From Methanoregula sp. (GTDB lineage Archaea > Halobacteriota > Methanomicrobia > Methanomicrobiales > Methanospirillaceae), in assembly GCA_026394635.1 (NCBI GenBank), contig JAPKXV010000413.1, positions 1-5,196 of the forward strand: 5,196 nucleotides of DNA, read 5' to 3'. The notes under the pieces were generated by a model. It had not been told where the DNA came from, ran no database searches, and saw only the letters and a list, made by a program, of their open reading frames with translations. Positions within the stretch are counted from its first letter, which is position 1. Every line of letters starts with the position of its first letter. Shown here one piece after another: positions 4,313-5,196 of the stretch. A program made the translations under genes and the position numbers.

Positions 4313-5196
4313 TGGAAAGACCAGCCATATTCATTGTTGAAGATGAACGGATTGTGGCAGAAGATATCGGGGAGACATTAAAAAAACTCGGGTATCTGAT
4401 ATCCGGTATCGCTGTGTCCGGGGAGTCAGCCCTTGAAAAGATCCGGGAGAACCTCCCCGATATTGTGCTCATGGATATCCACCTTGCCGGAACCATGGAT
4501 GGCATTGAAGCTGCCGGACAGATCCACGTACTCTTTGACATTCCCGTTATCTACCTGACCGCGTATGCCGATAACAATCTCCTCGAGCGGGCAAAGGTCA
4601 CCGAACCTTACGGGTACGTGTTAAAACCTTTTAATGATCGGGAGATCCATTCGGTCATCGAGATGGCACTTTACAAACATGCCATCAATGAGAAGATCAG
4701 GGAGCGGGACAGCACCATTCACGCCCTTGTCAACACCACATCAGACGCGATGCTCCTTCTGGATAATGACGGGAACATCCTTGCTGTAAATGAGCCGATG
4801 GCACAACGGCTTAACCGGAAGGCAGGAGATCTTGTCCACACCACCCTCATTGATCTTCTCTCTTCAGGATCGATCACTGTCCGCATAGCTGAAGAGGAGC
4901 GCCATGTGCGGGCCGGAACACCTGCGCATTTTATTGAAGAAGTGAAGGGCAGATGGTTTGAGAACAGTTTGTACCCGGTGAGGGATGGAAAAGGAAATGT
5001 GGCAAAGGTTGCGATCTACAGCCATGATATCACCGCAATGAAAGATATCGAATATAACCTTGCACAGGTGAACGCCCAGCTGGTATCGGAAAAAGAAGAG
5101 CTCCTCAAGTTTACTGCAGCCGTCGATGGAATGGATGACTGTGTGATCATCACCGATTACACTGGCAGCATCACGTACCTGAACCGGGCGGCAGAA
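4312..5196 (+). CDS. Response-regulator receiver/PAS sensor protein, 3' end beyond window
   Basis: The frame is open for 295 codons to the window edge with no stop, so the protein is partial at its C-terminus. Residues 1-120 form a CheY-like receiver domain: acidic cluster E10-D11-E12, phosphoacceptor D55 in LMDIHL, T83 in YLTAYAD, and K105-P106 in YVLKPF. The variant M-D-I-H-L-x-G-x-M-D-G-I-E-A-A is typical of archaeal and bacterial sensor proteins with an N-terminal receiver. A PAS domain follows at about 134-250 (ALVNTTSDAMLLLDNDGNIL, then SLYPVRDGKGN and IYSHDIT). A helical linker (about 252-270) leads to a second PAS domain starting near 270 (DDCVIITDYTGSITYLNRAA), cut by the edge. No membrane segment is seen, so it should be a cytoplasmic signalling protein. 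The missing part probably carries more PAS domains and perhaps a histidine kinase, which is inference. It starts inside the stop codon of a decayed kinase, so its original phosphodonor may be lost. Confidence 0.93.
   Translation, partial: MERPAIFIVEDERIVAEDIGETLKKLGYLISGIAVSGESALEKIRENLPDIVLMDIHLAGTMDGIEAAGQIHVLFDIPVIYLTAYADNNLLERAKVTEPYGYVLKPFNDREIHSVIEMALYKHAINEKIRERDSTIHALVNTTSDAMLLLDNDGNILAVNEPMAQRLNRKAGDLVHTTLIDLLSSGSITVRIAEEERHVRAGTPAHFIEEVKGRWFENSLYPVRDGKGNVAKVAIYSHDITAMKDIEYNLAQVNAQLVSEKEELLKFTAAVDGMDDCVIITDYTGSITYLNRAAE

Overview
The window looks like chromosomal DNA of a euryarchaeal methanogen, most likely of the order Methanomicrobiales (a Methanoregula-like guess). The grounds are TATA (box A) elements 25-30 bp upstream of start codons with little or no leader, oligo-T tracts as likely terminators, a tRNA gene with no encoded CCA, a HypD hydrogenase-maturation protein, and a REC-PAS sensor protein of the kind abundant in these organisms. 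The lineage is inferred from gene style, not from a marker gene.

Layout. Positions 1-594 are visibly AT-rich. They hold one uncertain 105-residue reading frame (100-417, +) and then T-tracts on the minus strand. A tRNA-Thr(GGT) gene is at 595-668 (-). Next on the minus strand are a short doubtful reading frame (713-805), a TIM-barrel sugar-phosphate isomerase/epimerase-like protein (829-1542) and an MscS-family mechanosensitive channel (1617-2648). hypD (2695-3720, +) is divergent from the channel gene, with only 46 bp between the two start codons and a TATA-rich stretch between them.

After hypD come an oligo-T terminator, a hairpin and a convergent 50-codon reading frame with strong coding character (3769-3921, -). 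Next is a decayed, frameshifted remnant of the C-terminal ATPase domain of a histidine kinase (about 4092-4312, +). Its stop codon overlaps the start of a large REC-PAS-PAS signalling protein (4312-5196, +) that runs off the right edge.

How the genes relate. The isomerase and channel genes share a strand but each has its own TATA box, so they are probably separate transcripts. HypD acts in assembly of the Fe(CN)2CO part of [NiFe]-hydrogenase active sites; its partners HypC, HypE and HypF are not in this window. The kinase remnant and the REC-PAS protein look like a former two-gene signalling operon in which the upstream kinase has decayed while the downstream gene remains intact as far as it can be read. 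No CRISPR array, transposase or new multi-gene system is evident. The most unusual items are the frameshifted kinase remnant, the small minus-strand gene beside it, and the AT-rich segment abutting the 3' end of the tRNA.
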